Counted from the stretch's first letter, positions 1 to 7,427 are shown. The stretch: DNA of 17,142 nucleotides from CAZEDL01 sp964585245 (GCA_964585245.1 CAZPCV010000029.1:1-17142); one strand, 5' to 3'. Program-made: numbers and translations. The notes: generated from the sequence alone by a model not told the origin.

Positions 1-2
1 TT

Positions 3-536
3 AACATCAAATCAATCGCCAGTGCCAACGGGGCATGGTCGATTGATGAGGAGGGAAAATTAATAGCGAAGAGCGCGAAAGTAAAAGAAATTTTGGTACA
101 AAAAGATGAAAATAGCGAGAAATCAACCATTGGTCGCGCTCAAATTAAAGCGGGTGAACGTTCGGTGCTTATTAAAAATGAGTTAGTACGTCCGACAACA
201 GAAATATTTATTACTTTCCGTTCCGATCCAAAAACTACCTGGTGGATTTCGAAGCAGGAGACCGGTCAATTTGAAGTTTCGATACACGATTCGGCTTCAG
301 AAAATGTTGATTTTTCTTATTGGTTAATCGGGGTAGAAGAAGCCCCCACAGCAGAATCTAGCTCTAACCTAGAAGCAGCACCTGTCATTCCACCCGAACC
401 CTCCGTTGTTGATCCAACAGCAGCTGTTGATCCAACACCTGCCGAAACTCCTTCGAGCACTCCAGTAGAGTCGCCAATTGAGACACCCTCAGAGGTAGGA
501 GAAGTAGTGAGTAGTTCTTCTTCATCAGGAATGTAA
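3..536 (+). CDS. C-terminal part of a secreted/surface protein with a Pro/Glu/Ser/Thr-rich tail (5' partial)
   Basis: The reading frame is open to the left edge of the window, so this is the last 177 residues of a larger protein. A TTG at 93 is an internal codon, not a credible start. About residues 44-110 form a beta-rich unit of the type GRA-x-I-x-AG...I-x-V/F...WWISK...F-x-V...FSYWLIG. I associate this pattern with C-terminal domains of large extracellular proteins in Parcubacteria-like genomes, but that is recall, not a search. From about residue 111 the sequence turns into a low-complexity Pro/Glu/Thr/Ser/Val tail with repeated VDPT and ETPS-like units, and it ends in a run of serines. 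Such a tail is typical of an extended, disordered or surface-exposed segment. No transmembrane anchor or LPXTG-like motif is visible. The gene ends 20 nt before a bidirectional terminator. The function is unknown. Confidence 0.75.
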   Translation, partial: NIKSIASANGAWSIDEEGKLIAKSAKVKEILVQKDENSEKSTIGRAQIKAGERSVLIKNELVRPTTEIFITFRSDPKTTWWISKQETGQFEVSIHDSASENVDFSYWLIGVEEAPTAESSSNLEAAPVIPPEPSVVDPTAAVDPTPAETPSSTPVESPIETPSEVGEVVSSSSSSGM

Positions 537-555
537 TTTTTGAAAATTAAGCATT

Positions 556-586
556 AAAAAACCTGTATATTTTATACAGGTTTTTT
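556..586. terminator. Bidirectional intrinsic terminator
   Basis: A perfect stem of 14 bp (556-569 with 573-586) has a 3-nt loop. Its core CCTGTATA/TATACAGG is flanked by six A on the left and six T on the right. It can therefore end transcription on both strands. It lies between the convergent ends of the surface protein gene (536) and ribB (602). Confidence 0.9.
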
Positions 587-601
587 CTGTTTCTAGACTG
601 A

Positions 602-1198
602 TTATATAAACTGGCGGATATCTTCGATACTTACAAGAGTAAGTTGGTGTTTTTGTGCGAAGCGAGTTAATTCTTCTCCACGACAGGAGTCACCAATTTC
701 ATTTAAAATTTCACATAGTACACCCACTGGGGCTAATCCGGCTAACTTAGCCAGCTCTACAGCAGCTTCGGTGTGACCATGCCGCCCGCGCAAGCCTCTA
801 CTATGAGCGATAAGCGGAAAAATATGTCCCGGACGAAGAAAATCGGCTGGTTTAGTATTTTTTTGCGCGAGTAGGTTAATAGTATAAGCGCGCTCACGAG
901 CGGGAATTCCGGTCGTCATACCTGCCTCAGCGTCGATCGAGACCGTAAAATTAGTGTGATGTAGTGAAGTGTTATTGGGTACCATGAGCGGCAATTCTAG
1001 TCGCTCGGCATAATCTGGGGGCAGCGGTGCGCAGATAAGCCCACGGCCATAGGTAGCCATAAAATTAATTGCATCCGGCGTCACTAGTTCAGCGGCCATG
1101 ATTAAATCGCCTTCATTTTCACGATCGGTGGCATCGGTAACGATGATCATTTTGCCGTTCTTGATGTCGGTGATGGCCTGAATAACTAATTTTTTCAT
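602..1198 (-). CDS. ribB: 3,4-dihydroxy-2-butanone 4-phosphate synthase (RibB)
   Basis: RibB converts ribulose 5-phosphate to 3,4-dihydroxy-2-butanone 4-phosphate plus formate, the four-carbon precursor of riboflavin. The sequence shows the metal and substrate loop DRENEGD, the FTVSIDA strand, RPGH, and RxGHTEAA followed 21 residues later by the CEI glutamate. This His-Glu spacing equals that of the catalytic pair of E. coli RibB. The protein is a stand-alone synthase of normal length (198 aa) with no GTP cyclohydrolase II domain. I chose the ATG at 1198, which gives MKKLVIQAITDI and matches the usual N-terminus. A GTG at 1222 would add eight residues and translate through a hairpin. No other riboflavin gene is nearby, so the enzyme may serve a partial or scattered pathway. 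The only oddity is SCRGEEL near the end, where family members often carry a GEMAR-like stretch. Confidence 0.95.
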   Translation of the reverse strand: MKKLVIQAITDIKNGKMIIVTDATDRENEGDLIMAAELVTPDAINFMATYGRGLICAPLPPDYAERLELPLMVPNNTSLHHTNFTVSIDAEAGMTTGIPARERAYTINLLAQKNTKPADFLRPGHIFPLIAHSRGLRGRHGHTEAAVELAKLAGLAPVGVLCEILNEIGDSCRGEELTRFAQKHQLTLVSIEDIRQFI

Positions 1199-1206
1199 AA
1201 AAAATA

Positions 1207-1220
1207 GCGGATTTTTCCGC
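1207..1220 (-). promoter_or_regulatory. Hairpin with T-run just before the ribB start
   Basis: Read on the minus strand, a GC-rich 5-bp stem (GCGGA/TCCGC) with an AAAA loop is followed at once by TATTTTTT and then by the ribB ATG. It has the form of a short intrinsic terminator or attenuator, or it may control initiation. No SD sequence is present. Its function is inferred. Confidence 0.4.
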
Positions 1221-1251
1221 ACTTTCTGAAGACGAGTTTAACAAATACCTC

Positions 1252-1270
1252 TCTCATTGTCAAAATGAGA
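1252..1270. repeat. Inverted repeat in the ribB/cls intergenic region
   Basis: TCTCATT (1252-1258) and AATGAGA (1264-1270) form a perfect 7-bp inverted repeat with a 5-nt centre. It lies in the 167-nt region between the divergent ribB and PLD-family genes. It could be a regulator site or a second leader hairpin of ribB; nothing in the sequence decides between these. Confidence 0.4.
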
Positions 1271-1308
1271 TATTTTTTGTCACTTTTTATTTACTCATTA
1301 TAATAAAA

Positions 1309-1338
1309 TTGACATTCATTAAAAAATAGCGCTATAGT
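1309..1338 (+). promoter_or_regulatory. Promoter of the cls-like/rarA operon
   Basis: A perfect -35 box TTGACA (1309-1314) and a -10 box TATAGT (1333-1338) are separated by 18 nt. Transcription would begin near 1345, leaving a leader of about 20 nt before the ATG at 1366. No SD sequence is present in that leader. Confidence 0.75.
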
Positions 1339-1365
1339 TAGTTAATAAAACATACTATTAATACG

Positions 1366-2475
1366 ATGGACTCAGATTTTTCTTATCAATTCTACAATAC
1401 GACGCAGTCGGCCTGGGATGCTATGTACCAGGCTCTTCAGGCTGCGAATGAATCAATTTATTGGGAGGTCTATACACTCTCCGATGATCTGGCCGGCCGG
1501 CGTTTCTTGGATTTGTTATGCCAGAAAGCCCAGAGTGGGGTTGAGGTTAAATTAATCTTCGATTCAATCGGCACTTGGGGATTTCCGGTTGCTACCGAAA
1601 AACGCCTCAAACAGTCGGGGGTGGAACTCTTGTGGTATAACCATTTGCGCCCGCAACTTAATGTAGGAGAATGGTGGAAGCGACTGGTTCATCGCAATCA
1701 CCGAAAAGTTTTAATTATCGATCAGGAAACCGTATTCGTAGGAGGGGTGAACGTCGAACTAGTAGCTTCTGATTGGGATGATATCCATTTAAAAATAACC
1801 GGCCCCATGTCCAAATTTTTCATTAAAGGGTTTGTGCAGAGTTATCTGCGCTCGGGGGGTGATCCGGTTGTGGGTAAGGCAGTTTTGAAAAAACACAATT
1901 TAACCGCAACCAAACCTACCTGGAAAGATCGTTTGCAGTTGGTGATGCACTCGCCGCTGTCGATGCCGCGGCCGTTGCGTTTACGCCGTTGGTACGATCG
2001 TGCTTTTGAATTTGCTAAAGAACGTATCACCCTCCTCACCCCATATTATCGCCCTGATCCGCGTTTTTTACATGTTGCGGCCAAAGCCAAACGTCGTGGG
2101 GTAAAAGTAGATGTCTTACTGCCACTTCGGACTGATATTCAGTTGATGCGCTACTTATCGGAAGCATACTATACCATGAGCGAACGTGCCGGGATAAAAT
2201 TGCACTTTCTGCCACGCATGAATCATGGTAAAGCACTTAGTATTGATAATGAGCTGGGAATGGTAGGCAGTATCAATTTTACTCCGCGTAGTTTTTTGTT
2301 GAATGAAGAATCCGGTATTATTTTCAAAGAGAACAGAATGGTCAAAGATTTGAATACTATCCTCAATCAGTGGAAAGAAAAATCGTTATCGCTTGCCTCG
2401 ATCGACTTTCATAAACGCGGATTCGTTCGAAAAGTATTAAATAGATTATCGGTGTATTTGCAAGATTATGTCTAA
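1366..2475 (+). CDS. Phospholipase D-family protein, cardiolipin synthase-like
   Basis: The protein belongs to the PLD superfamily and most resembles bacterial cardiolipin synthases of the soluble ClsB type, which join two phospholipids into cardiolipin at the membrane. It has both HxK(x)4D motifs: H112-x-K114...D119, followed by VFVGGVN, and H287-x-K289...D294, followed by MVGSINFTPRS. Both catalytic halves are therefore intact. The length of 369 aa is shorter than ClsA-type enzymes (about 480 aa), because the N-terminal transmembrane pair is absent and the protein starts directly with the first PLD fold. The ATG at 1366 follows a good promoter. Its stop overlaps the rarA start by 8 nt, so the two genes are co-transcribed and probably translationally coupled. 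The assignment to cardiolipin synthesis is by family; another phosphatidyltransferase activity is possible. Confidence 0.85.
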   Translation: MDSDFSYQFYNTTQSAWDAMYQALQAANESIYWEVYTLSDDLAGRRFLDLLCQKAQSGVEVKLIFDSIGTWGFPVATEKRLKQSGVELLWYNHLRPQLNVGEWWKRLVHRNHRKVLIIDQETVFVGGVNVELVASDWDDIHLKITGPMSKFFIKGFVQSYLRSGGDPVVGKAVLKKHNLTATKPTWKDRLQLVMHSPLSMPRPLRLRRWYDRAFEFAKERITLLTPYYRPDPRFLHVAAKAKRRGVKVDVLLPLRTDIQLMRYLSEAYYTMSERAGIKLHFLPRMNHGKALSIDNELGMVGSINFTPRSFLLNEESGIIFKENRMVKDLNTILNQWKEKSLSLASIDFHKRGFVRKVLNRLSVYLQDYV

Positions 2476-3727
2476 GGCGGAACGCCTAGTCCCTTTGGCT
2501 GAACGAGTGCGGCCGCAAGATTTTACTGAATTTTTTGGACAGGAAAAAATTATTGGCCCCGGCACGGCCCTGCGTTCATTAATCGAACAAGATGAATTAC
2601 AGTCGATCATTCTGTGGGGGCCTCCAGGAGTAGGCAAGACCACGCTGGCTCGCCTGATCGCCATTAAAACATCGGCTATTTTTCGTAGTGTTTCAGCAGT
2701 ATTAGGGGGTAAAGAAGAATTGCGTAAAGTATTAGCCGAAGCTGCTCTTGATGCGAAGCAAAACAAAAAAACTATTTTGTTTGTCGACGAAATTCATCGC
2801 TGGAATAAAGCCCAACAGGATGCATTGTTGCCAGCCGTCGAACAGGGGATAGTCACCTTAATCGGCGCTACTACCGAAAATCCTTCTTTCGAAATTATTA
2901 GTGCTTTGCTATCGCGAGCGCGAGTTTTTGTGCTCGGTGCCTTGGGAATAGAAGATCTTAAAAAGATAATCGACCATGCTCTGCTGGATAAAGAAAATGG
3001 GTTAGGTGCTAAACCAATCGAAATGGATAGTTCGGCCAAGGAATTACTGGCCGATCTGTCTGGCGGCGATGCCCGCACGGCTCTAAACGCTCTCGAAGTA
3101 GCGGCAAAAATTACACTTCCGAAAAAAGAAGTTGTCCGTATTACTAGCGAACAAGTTAAAAGTGCATTGGAACGAACGCATTTGATATTTGATAAACGGG
3201 GCGAAGAATTTTATAATTTAATTTCTGCCCTGCACAAAGCGATGCGCGGCAGCGACGCCAACGCTGCCCTGTATTGGCTGGCCCGAATGCTCGAAGGTGG
3301 AGCTGATCCGCTCTATATCGCGCGGCGGGTTCTACGGTTTGCGTCAGAAGATATCGGGGTCGCTAATAGTGAAGCTCTGATCCAGGCGAATGCCGCCTAC
3401 GACGCCGTGCACAAAATCGGATATCCGGAGTGTAGTGTCCACCTGGCCCAGGCGGTGGTATATTGTGCTAAATCCAGTAAATCCAATTTGTTATATCGCG
3501 CGTATGGTGCGGCCGCTGCCGATGCCAAAGCTACGTCGCATCTGGGGGTGCCGCTACATCTACGCAACGCGCCGACAAAATTAATGAAAGAAATCGGCTA
3601 CGGGAAAAATTATAAATATAATCCGAATTTTACCGAACCGGTAAAACAAGAGTATCTGCCGCTAGAATTAAAAGGAAAAAATTATTTGAAGAAGACAGCC
3701 GCAGATTCTAAGGAGCCTCAACTCTAA
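2468..3727 (+). CDS. rarA: Replication-associated recombination protein A (AAA+ ATPase RarA/MgsA)
   Basis: RarA is a tetrameric AAA+ ATPase that acts at stalled replication forks and interacts with SSB. The Walker A motif GPPGVGKTT lies at residues 51-59. Walker B ILFVDE at 103-108 runs into the family signature HRWNKAQQDALLP (family norm HRFNKAQQDAFLP). The sensor region is LIGATTENPSFE, and GGDARTALN at about 199-207 marks sensor 2. The C-terminal MgsA domain shows ISALHKAMRGSDANAALYW and PLYIARRVLRFASEDIG. At 419 aa the length is normal and the protein looks complete. Its ATG lies inside the 3' end of the PLD-family gene (8-nt overlap). The 3' end runs 20 nt into the convergent tsaE gene with no terminator between them. 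Confidence 0.97.
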   Translation: MSKAERLVPLAERVRPQDFTEFFGQEKIIGPGTALRSLIEQDELQSIILWGPPGVGKTTLARLIAIKTSAIFRSVSAVLGGKEELRKVLAEAALDAKQNKKTILFVDEIHRWNKAQQDALLPAVEQGIVTLIGATTENPSFEIISALLSRARVFVLGALGIEDLKKIIDHALLDKENGLGAKPIEMDSSAKELLADLSGGDARTALNALEVAAKITLPKKEVVRITSEQVKSALERTHLIFDKRGEEFYNLISALHKAMRGSDANAALYWLARMLEGGADPLYIARRVLRFASEDIGVANSEALIQANAAYDAVHKIGYPECSVHLAQAVVYCAKSSKSNLLYRAYGAAAADAKATSHLGVPLHLRNAPTKLMKEIGYGKNYKYNPNFTEPVKQEYLPLELKGKNYLKKTAADSKEPQL

Positions 3728-4169
3728 TCGTGCGTTCAGTGGCAGAAGTGGCAGAGAATGACAGATTAATTACGCGTTGGTTATTTAACCAAGTGGCAAT
3801 TTTTTCCGGCCATTCTATTACCATCACTACGCCTGGCTTGCCCAAATAATCTTCTACTCCAATTTCCAATAATTCCTGGACATTTTTCAGGCGATAGGCG
3901 TCGATATGTATCAAAGTTTTAATATTTTTTACCCGCAGCACTTCGGATTCTGTTTGGCTGGGGTGGGTGTCGTATATGTTCATTAGCGTAAAGGTCGGGC
4001 TTGTGATAGATTCGGTTATCCCGAACGCCTGGGCTAGGCCTTTGGTAAAGGTGGTTTTGCCAGCACCCAGCTCTCCGTATAAGCAAAGCACCTCGCCTCC
4101 CAGAAGATCAGAAGCAATTTTTTTGGCTAAGTTTAGAGTATCTGTTGTAGAATGACTAGTAAAATTCAT
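3708..4169 (-). CDS. tsaE: tRNA threonylcarbamoyladenosine biosynthesis ATPase TsaE
   Basis: TsaE is the small ATPase that supports TsaB-TsaD in making N6-threonylcarbamoyladenosine at A37 of ANN-decoding tRNAs. The P-loop GELGAGKTT is at residues 32-40. SPTFTLMN at 57-64 and HIDAYRL at 88-94 supply the switch and Walker B-like residues. IEWPEKI at about 118-124 is the family's conserved Glu-Trp. The 153-aa length is typical. The gene is divergent from gatC. Its putative promoter places the transcription start only 2-3 nt before the ATG, and there is no SD sequence. tsaB and tsaD are not in this window. Confidence 0.95.
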   Translation of the reverse strand: MNFTSHSTTDTLNLAKKIASDLLGGEVLCLYGELGAGKTTFTKGLAQAFGITESITSPTFTLMNIYDTHPSQTESEVLRVKNIKTLIHIDAYRLKNVQELLEIGVEDYLGKPGVVMVIEWPEKIATWLNNQRVINLSFSATSATERTIRVEAP

Positions 4170-4177
4170 AGACTAAA

Positions 4178-4207
4178 AGTGTACTACACTATGACTTGCT
4201 CTCGCAA
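4178..4207 (-). promoter_or_regulatory. Putative tsaE promoter (leaderless)
   Basis: On the minus strand, TTGCGA (4207-4202) and TACACT (4183-4178) are separated by 18 nt. Only 8 nt lie between the -10 box and the ATG at 4169, so the mRNA would start almost at the start codon. The -10 lies in a short palindrome, AGTGTA-C-TACACT (4178-4190). Confidence 0.5.
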
Positions 4208-4224
4208 GGGTTTTTTAGTATGAT
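4196..4224 (+). promoter_or_regulatory. Putative gatCA promoter, back to back with the tsaE promoter
   Basis: TTGCTC (4196-4201) and TATGAT (4219-4224) are separated by 17 nt. The -35 box touches the tsaE -35 box on the other strand, and together they form an inverted repeat (CTTGC-tctc-GCAAG, 4195-4208). The predicted leader to gatC is about 49 nt. Confidence 0.5.
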
Positions 4225-4279
4225 AGGGGTGATTTGTTTTGGATTAGAGCTATAAAATGTCGCCTCTTTAATGTTTTTT

Positions 4280-4567
4280 ATGTCAATCTCTCTGGAAGAA
4301 ATTCGTAAAATAGCTATTTTATCTCGTTTGCAATTAACGACCGCCGAAGAAGAACGGTATGCAAAAACCATTTCGGCTGTGTTGGAGTATATGAATATTC
4401 TAAACGAAGTAGATACTAAAAATGTCCCGCCTACCTTTCAGGTTACGGGCCTCACGCAGGTGCTGCGAGCGGATGAAGTGAAAGCGAGCCCGCTCACAAG
4501 CGAACTGGTAGCCGCTTTTCCGGTCGTTAAAAATCAACAGCTGGTAGTACCGGCCGTTTTTGAATAA
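4280..4567 (+). CDS. gatC: Asp-tRNA(Asn)/Glu-tRNA(Gln) amidotransferase subunit C
   Basis: GatC is the small subunit of the GatCAB amidotransferase. It wraps around GatA and GatB and stabilises the complex that converts misacylated Glu-tRNA(Gln) and Asp-tRNA(Asn). The N-terminus MSISLEEIRKIAILSRLQL matches the usual SREEVxxIAxLARLxL helix. The C-terminal half has the LRADEV...FP...VP pattern that threads into GatA. At 95 aa it has the normal size. I chose the ATG at 4280; an ATG nine nt upstream (4271) would add MFF, which does not fit the family start. gatA follows after 9 nt, so the pair forms an operon. Confidence 0.93.
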   Translation: MSISLEEIRKIAILSRLQLTTAEEERYAKTISAVLEYMNILNEVDTKNVPPTFQVTGLTQVLRADEVKASPLTSELVAAFPVVKNQQLVVPAVFE

Positions 4568-4576
4568 TTTTGTTGT

Positions 4577-6007
4577 ATGCAGCTTAACGAATTAACTATC
4601 CTAGAAGCGAGACGCGGGCTTGATGCCGGGGAATTTTCGGCCGTCGATTTGACCGAGGCGTGTTTAGCGCGGATTAAACAGCGCAATCCCGAACTCAATG
4701 CCTTTATCACCGTAAATGAAGATGAGGCGTTAGTAGCAGCCAAACAAGCAGATGCACAAATTGCGGCCAAGCGAATTTTTCCTCTCACTGGTATTCCATT
4801 TTCGGTAAAAGACGCCATTACGACCGTCGGCGTTCGCTCTACGGGTGCAGCCAAAATTTTGGATAACTATATTCCGCCGTTTGAAGCGACAGTGATTCAT
4901 AAAATTCGGCAGCAAGGAGGCGTGCTTTTGGGTAAAAATAATTGTGATGCGTTCGGGCATGGAGCGAGCAATGAAAATAGTATGTACGGGCCGGTGCGTA
5001 ATCCGCATGACACGAGTAAAGTGGCGGGCGGCTCATCAGGCGGATCGGCCGCAGCGGTGGCGGATCATTGTTCGTTTTATAGTATTGCAGAGGATACCGG
5101 CGGCTCTATTCGTTGCCCGGCAAGTTTTTGTGGCGTGGTGGGTCTGCGCCCCAGTTATGGGCGCAATTCCCGCTATGGCATTATGCCCATGGCTTCTTCT
5201 CTGGATACTGTTGGCCCCATCACCAAAACAGTGGTCGACATGGCCATTGTGATGGAAGCAATTGCCGGGATTGATCCACGTGATGCGACTACGTTACCAG
5301 CTCCGGTTCCCAATTACAGTATGGAAATTGAACATGATGTTCGTGGCTTACGAGTGGGCATTCCCAAGGAATATTTTGATATGCCCGGCCTTGACCCCGA
5401 AGTAAAGCGTGCCACAGAGGAGAGGATCGAACAATTAAAATCCGCCGGCTGTGTGATAAGTGAAGTCAGTTTGCCATATACGAAATACGCCATTGGCGTC
5501 TATTATATTGTCGTACCGTCCGAAGACAGTTCTAATTTAGCCCGGCTGGATGGAGTGCGTTATGGTGTGCGCGCTCCGGCTGATACCCTGTACGATTTGT
5601 ATGCCACCTCACGCGCTCAAGGGTTCCCCGAAGAAGTGAAACGCCGTATCCTCATTGGCACCTATGCTTTGTCGGCTGGTTATTATGATGCCTATTACAA
5701 AAAAGCCCAAGCGGTAAGGACATTAATTTGTCAGGATTTTACGGAAGTATTTAAAAAAGTTAATGTGGTGTTGACCCCCACTTCTCCGTTTGCAGCGTTT
5801 GGCCTGAACGAGAAAGCGTCCGATCCGTTGTCACTTTATTTGGCGGATGTGATGGTGAGCCCGTCAGCACTCGCCGGAGTACCGGCTTTATCAGTGCCTG
5901 CTGGCGCGACCACTAACGGTCTCCCGATTGGGGTGCAAATAATCGGGGCGCAATTAAATGAGTCCACCGTATTGCGCGTCGGCCGAGCCTTGGAAACAAA
6001 AAAGTAA
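4577..6007 (+). CDS. gatA: Asp-tRNA(Asn)/Glu-tRNA(Gln) amidotransferase subunit A
   Basis: GatA is the amidase-signature subunit that releases ammonia from glutamine for GatB. The Ser-cisSer-Lys triad is complete: K78 in SVKD, S153 in GGSSGGS and S177 in DTGGSIR, each one position off the S. aureus GatA numbering. FCGVVGLRPSYGRNSRYG and SSNLARLDGVRYG mark it as GatA rather than a generic amidase. The length of 476 aa is normal. Some usually conserved positions differ: NNCDAFGHGASNENS in place of NMDEFAMGSSTENS, EDTGG in place of SDTGG, and PSEDSSN in place of PAEASSN. These may be lineage variants. gatB does not follow; the next gene is an unrelated LOG protein, so gatB must be elsewhere. Confidence 0.95.
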   Translation: MQLNELTILEARRGLDAGEFSAVDLTEACLARIKQRNPELNAFITVNEDEALVAAKQADAQIAAKRIFPLTGIPFSVKDAITTVGVRSTGAAKILDNYIPPFEATVIHKIRQQGGVLLGKNNCDAFGHGASNENSMYGPVRNPHDTSKVAGGSSGGSAAAVADHCSFYSIAEDTGGSIRCPASFCGVVGLRPSYGRNSRYGIMPMASSLDTVGPITKTVVDMAIVMEAIAGIDPRDATTLPAPVPNYSMEIEHDVRGLRVGIPKEYFDMPGLDPEVKRATEERIEQLKSAGCVISEVSLPYTKYAIGVYYIVVPSEDSSNLARLDGVRYGVRAPADTLYDLYATSRAQGFPEEVKRRILIGTYALSAGYYDAYYKKAQAVRTLICQDFTEVFKKVNVVLTPTSPFAAFGLNEKASDPLSLYLADVMVSPSALAGVPALSVPAGATTNGLPIGVQIIGAQLNESTVLRVGRALETKK

Positions 6008-6017
6008 TTTTTAATAA

Positions 6018-6036
6018 ATCACCTGATAAGGGTGAT
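6018..6036. repeat. Inverted repeat upstream of the LOG gene
   Basis: ATCACC (6018-6023) and GGTGAT (6031-6036) form a 6-bp inverted repeat with a 7-nt centre in the 52-nt gap after gatA. There is no T-run, so it is a poor terminator. It overlaps the putative -35 box of the next gene and could be a regulator site. Confidence 0.35.
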
Positions 6037-6050
6037 GGGGGTAATATAGT
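6023..6050 (+). promoter_or_regulatory. Putative LOG-gene promoter (leaderless)
   Basis: CTGATA (6023-6028) and TATAGT (6045-6050) are separated by 16 nt. Only 9 nt lie between the -10 box and the ATG at 6060, the same geometry as at csoR. The -35 box is only a moderate match. Confidence 0.4.
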
Positions 6051-6059
6051 ATCAAAAGT

Positions 6060-7406
6060 ATGTTAGATAATTTTCAACGGGATGGTTTGCATACGCACGC
6101 AGCTGATGAGGCCGCGGCAACTGCCGGTAAAGCGGTAAACTATCGAGACAGTTGGAGAATTTTTAAGATTATTTCTGAGTTTGTCGAGGGATATCAATTT
6201 CTAAAATCGTTTAAAAAAGAAGTCACGGTATTTGGTTCGGCCCGCCTGGATTCCAACAATAAATATTACAAAACAGCCGAAAATCTGGGCAAATTATTGG
6301 GCCGCAACGGCTTTACGACTATCACTGGCGGGGGCCCTGGTATTATGGAGGCTGCAAGTAAGGGAGCGTACGAAGTGGGCGGTGAAACCGTCGGTCTAAA
6401 TATTCAGTTGCCGTTTGAGCAGCGCATTAATCCGTACGTAAAAAAAGCGATCGCCTTTGAATATTTTTTCAGTCGTAAAGTAATGTTGACCAGCCCCGCC
6501 AACGCCTTTGTTTTTTTTCCTGGGGGTTTTGGCACGCTCGATGAATTATTTGAAGTGGTGGATTATATCGAACAGGGTCATATGCAGAGGGCTCCGGTGA
6601 TTCTGGTGGGGCGAGATTTTTGGGGACCCCTCGTTAAATTTTTGCGCCAGCAAGGAGCAGAGGTGGCGCACTCCGTACCGCTGACCGAAATCAATCGCTG
6701 GCATGTGGTAGATACGGCCGACGAAGCTTTTGCCCTTATCAAAGAAGCCCGCGATCTGCCCGAGGTTTGTGTGGCTGATCCCGATAGCCCTCTGTGTCAG
6801 GGCGGTGATGATTGGCGCACCTTCCGCATGATGGCCGAACTGGTTGATGGCTTTGAATTTTTAACGCAAATTCATCGTAATGTTACGGTATTTGGCACCA
6901 AAAGTATTTTGCCAGGGACAGCATATTATGAGGGTGCCTACAATTTAGGCGCACAGTTGGCCGAGCGTCAATTTGCTACCATCACTGGGGGCGGTGCGGG
7001 GGTGATGGAAGCGGCCAACAAAGGAGCCTTTGAACATGGCGGTCAGAGTGTGGGCATCACCATGCGTCGGTTTTCGGGCCGCGAGCATATTAACAATTAT
7101 GTTAATAAATCAATTTCATTCTTTTTTCCTTTCGTCCGTAAATTAATTATCACCGCGCCTTCCGAAGCCTTTGTCTTTTTCCCGGGCGGCTTTGGCACTC
7201 TGCACCAATTATTCGAGCTCTTAACCCTTCAGGAAACCAAAAAAATAGAGACATTGCCCACTATTTTATACGGCAGTGCCTATTGGCAGCCGATGATGCA
7301 ATTTATCCATCAGCTTTACTCCGAGTTTCATACTATCAGTGACATAGATGAAACGTTCATCAAAGTTGTCGATTCGCCAGAAGAAGTGTTCCAGTATCTT
7401 TCCTAA
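6060..7406 (+). CDS. Tandem LOG-family (TIGR00730 Rossmann-fold) protein
   Basis: The 448-aa protein contains two LOG (Lonely Guy) domains in a row, at about residues 31-233 and 251-448. Single LOG proteins are about 180-250 aa and cleave nucleoside 5'-monophosphates such as cytokinin riboside monophosphates into base plus ribose 5-phosphate. Both copies have the same lead-in (WRIFKIISEFVEGYQFL / WRTFRMMAELVDGFEFL), TVFG, ITGGGPGIMEAA (88-98) or ITGGGAGVMEAA (308-318), and PGGFGT (154-159 and 375-380). Domain 1 keeps the motif glutamate (PGGFGTLDE, E162). In domain 2 that position is glutamine (PGGFGTLHQ, Q383). The arginine before the motif is kept in both (FSRK, FVRK). LOG proteins act as dimers, so the fusion may be a built-in dimer with one working site. 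The substrate is unknown. lgt follows after 21 nt. Confidence 0.9.
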   Translation: MLDNFQRDGLHTHAADEAAATAGKAVNYRDSWRIFKIISEFVEGYQFLKSFKKEVTVFGSARLDSNNKYYKTAENLGKLLGRNGFTTITGGGPGIMEAASKGAYEVGGETVGLNIQLPFEQRINPYVKKAIAFEYFFSRKVMLTSPANAFVFFPGGFGTLDELFEVVDYIEQGHMQRAPVILVGRDFWGPLVKFLRQQGAEVAHSVPLTEINRWHVVDTADEAFALIKEARDLPEVCVADPDSPLCQGGDDWRTFRMMAELVDGFEFLTQIHRNVTVFGTKSILPGTAYYEGAYNLGAQLAERQFATITGGGAGVMEAANKGAFEHGGQSVGITMRRFSGREHINNYVNKSISFFFPFVRKLIITAPSEAFVFFPGGFGTLHQLFELLTLQETKKIETLPTILYGSAYWQPMMQFIHQLYSEFHTISDIDETFIKVVDSPEEVFQYLS

Positions 7407-7427
7407 CAGATTTTTCCTTCGGGACGT

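Noticed and set aside
1223..1365. FMN riboswitch upstream of ribB
   Set aside because: The region is A/T-rich and shows none of the conserved multi-stem core elements. Only two short hairpins are visible.
4189..4371. Small minus-strand ORF between tsaE and gatC, and similar ORFs opposite rarA, gatA and copA
   Set aside because: They lie antisense to well-recognised genes or promoters, with no family resemblance and unnatural composition. They are reading-frame shadows.
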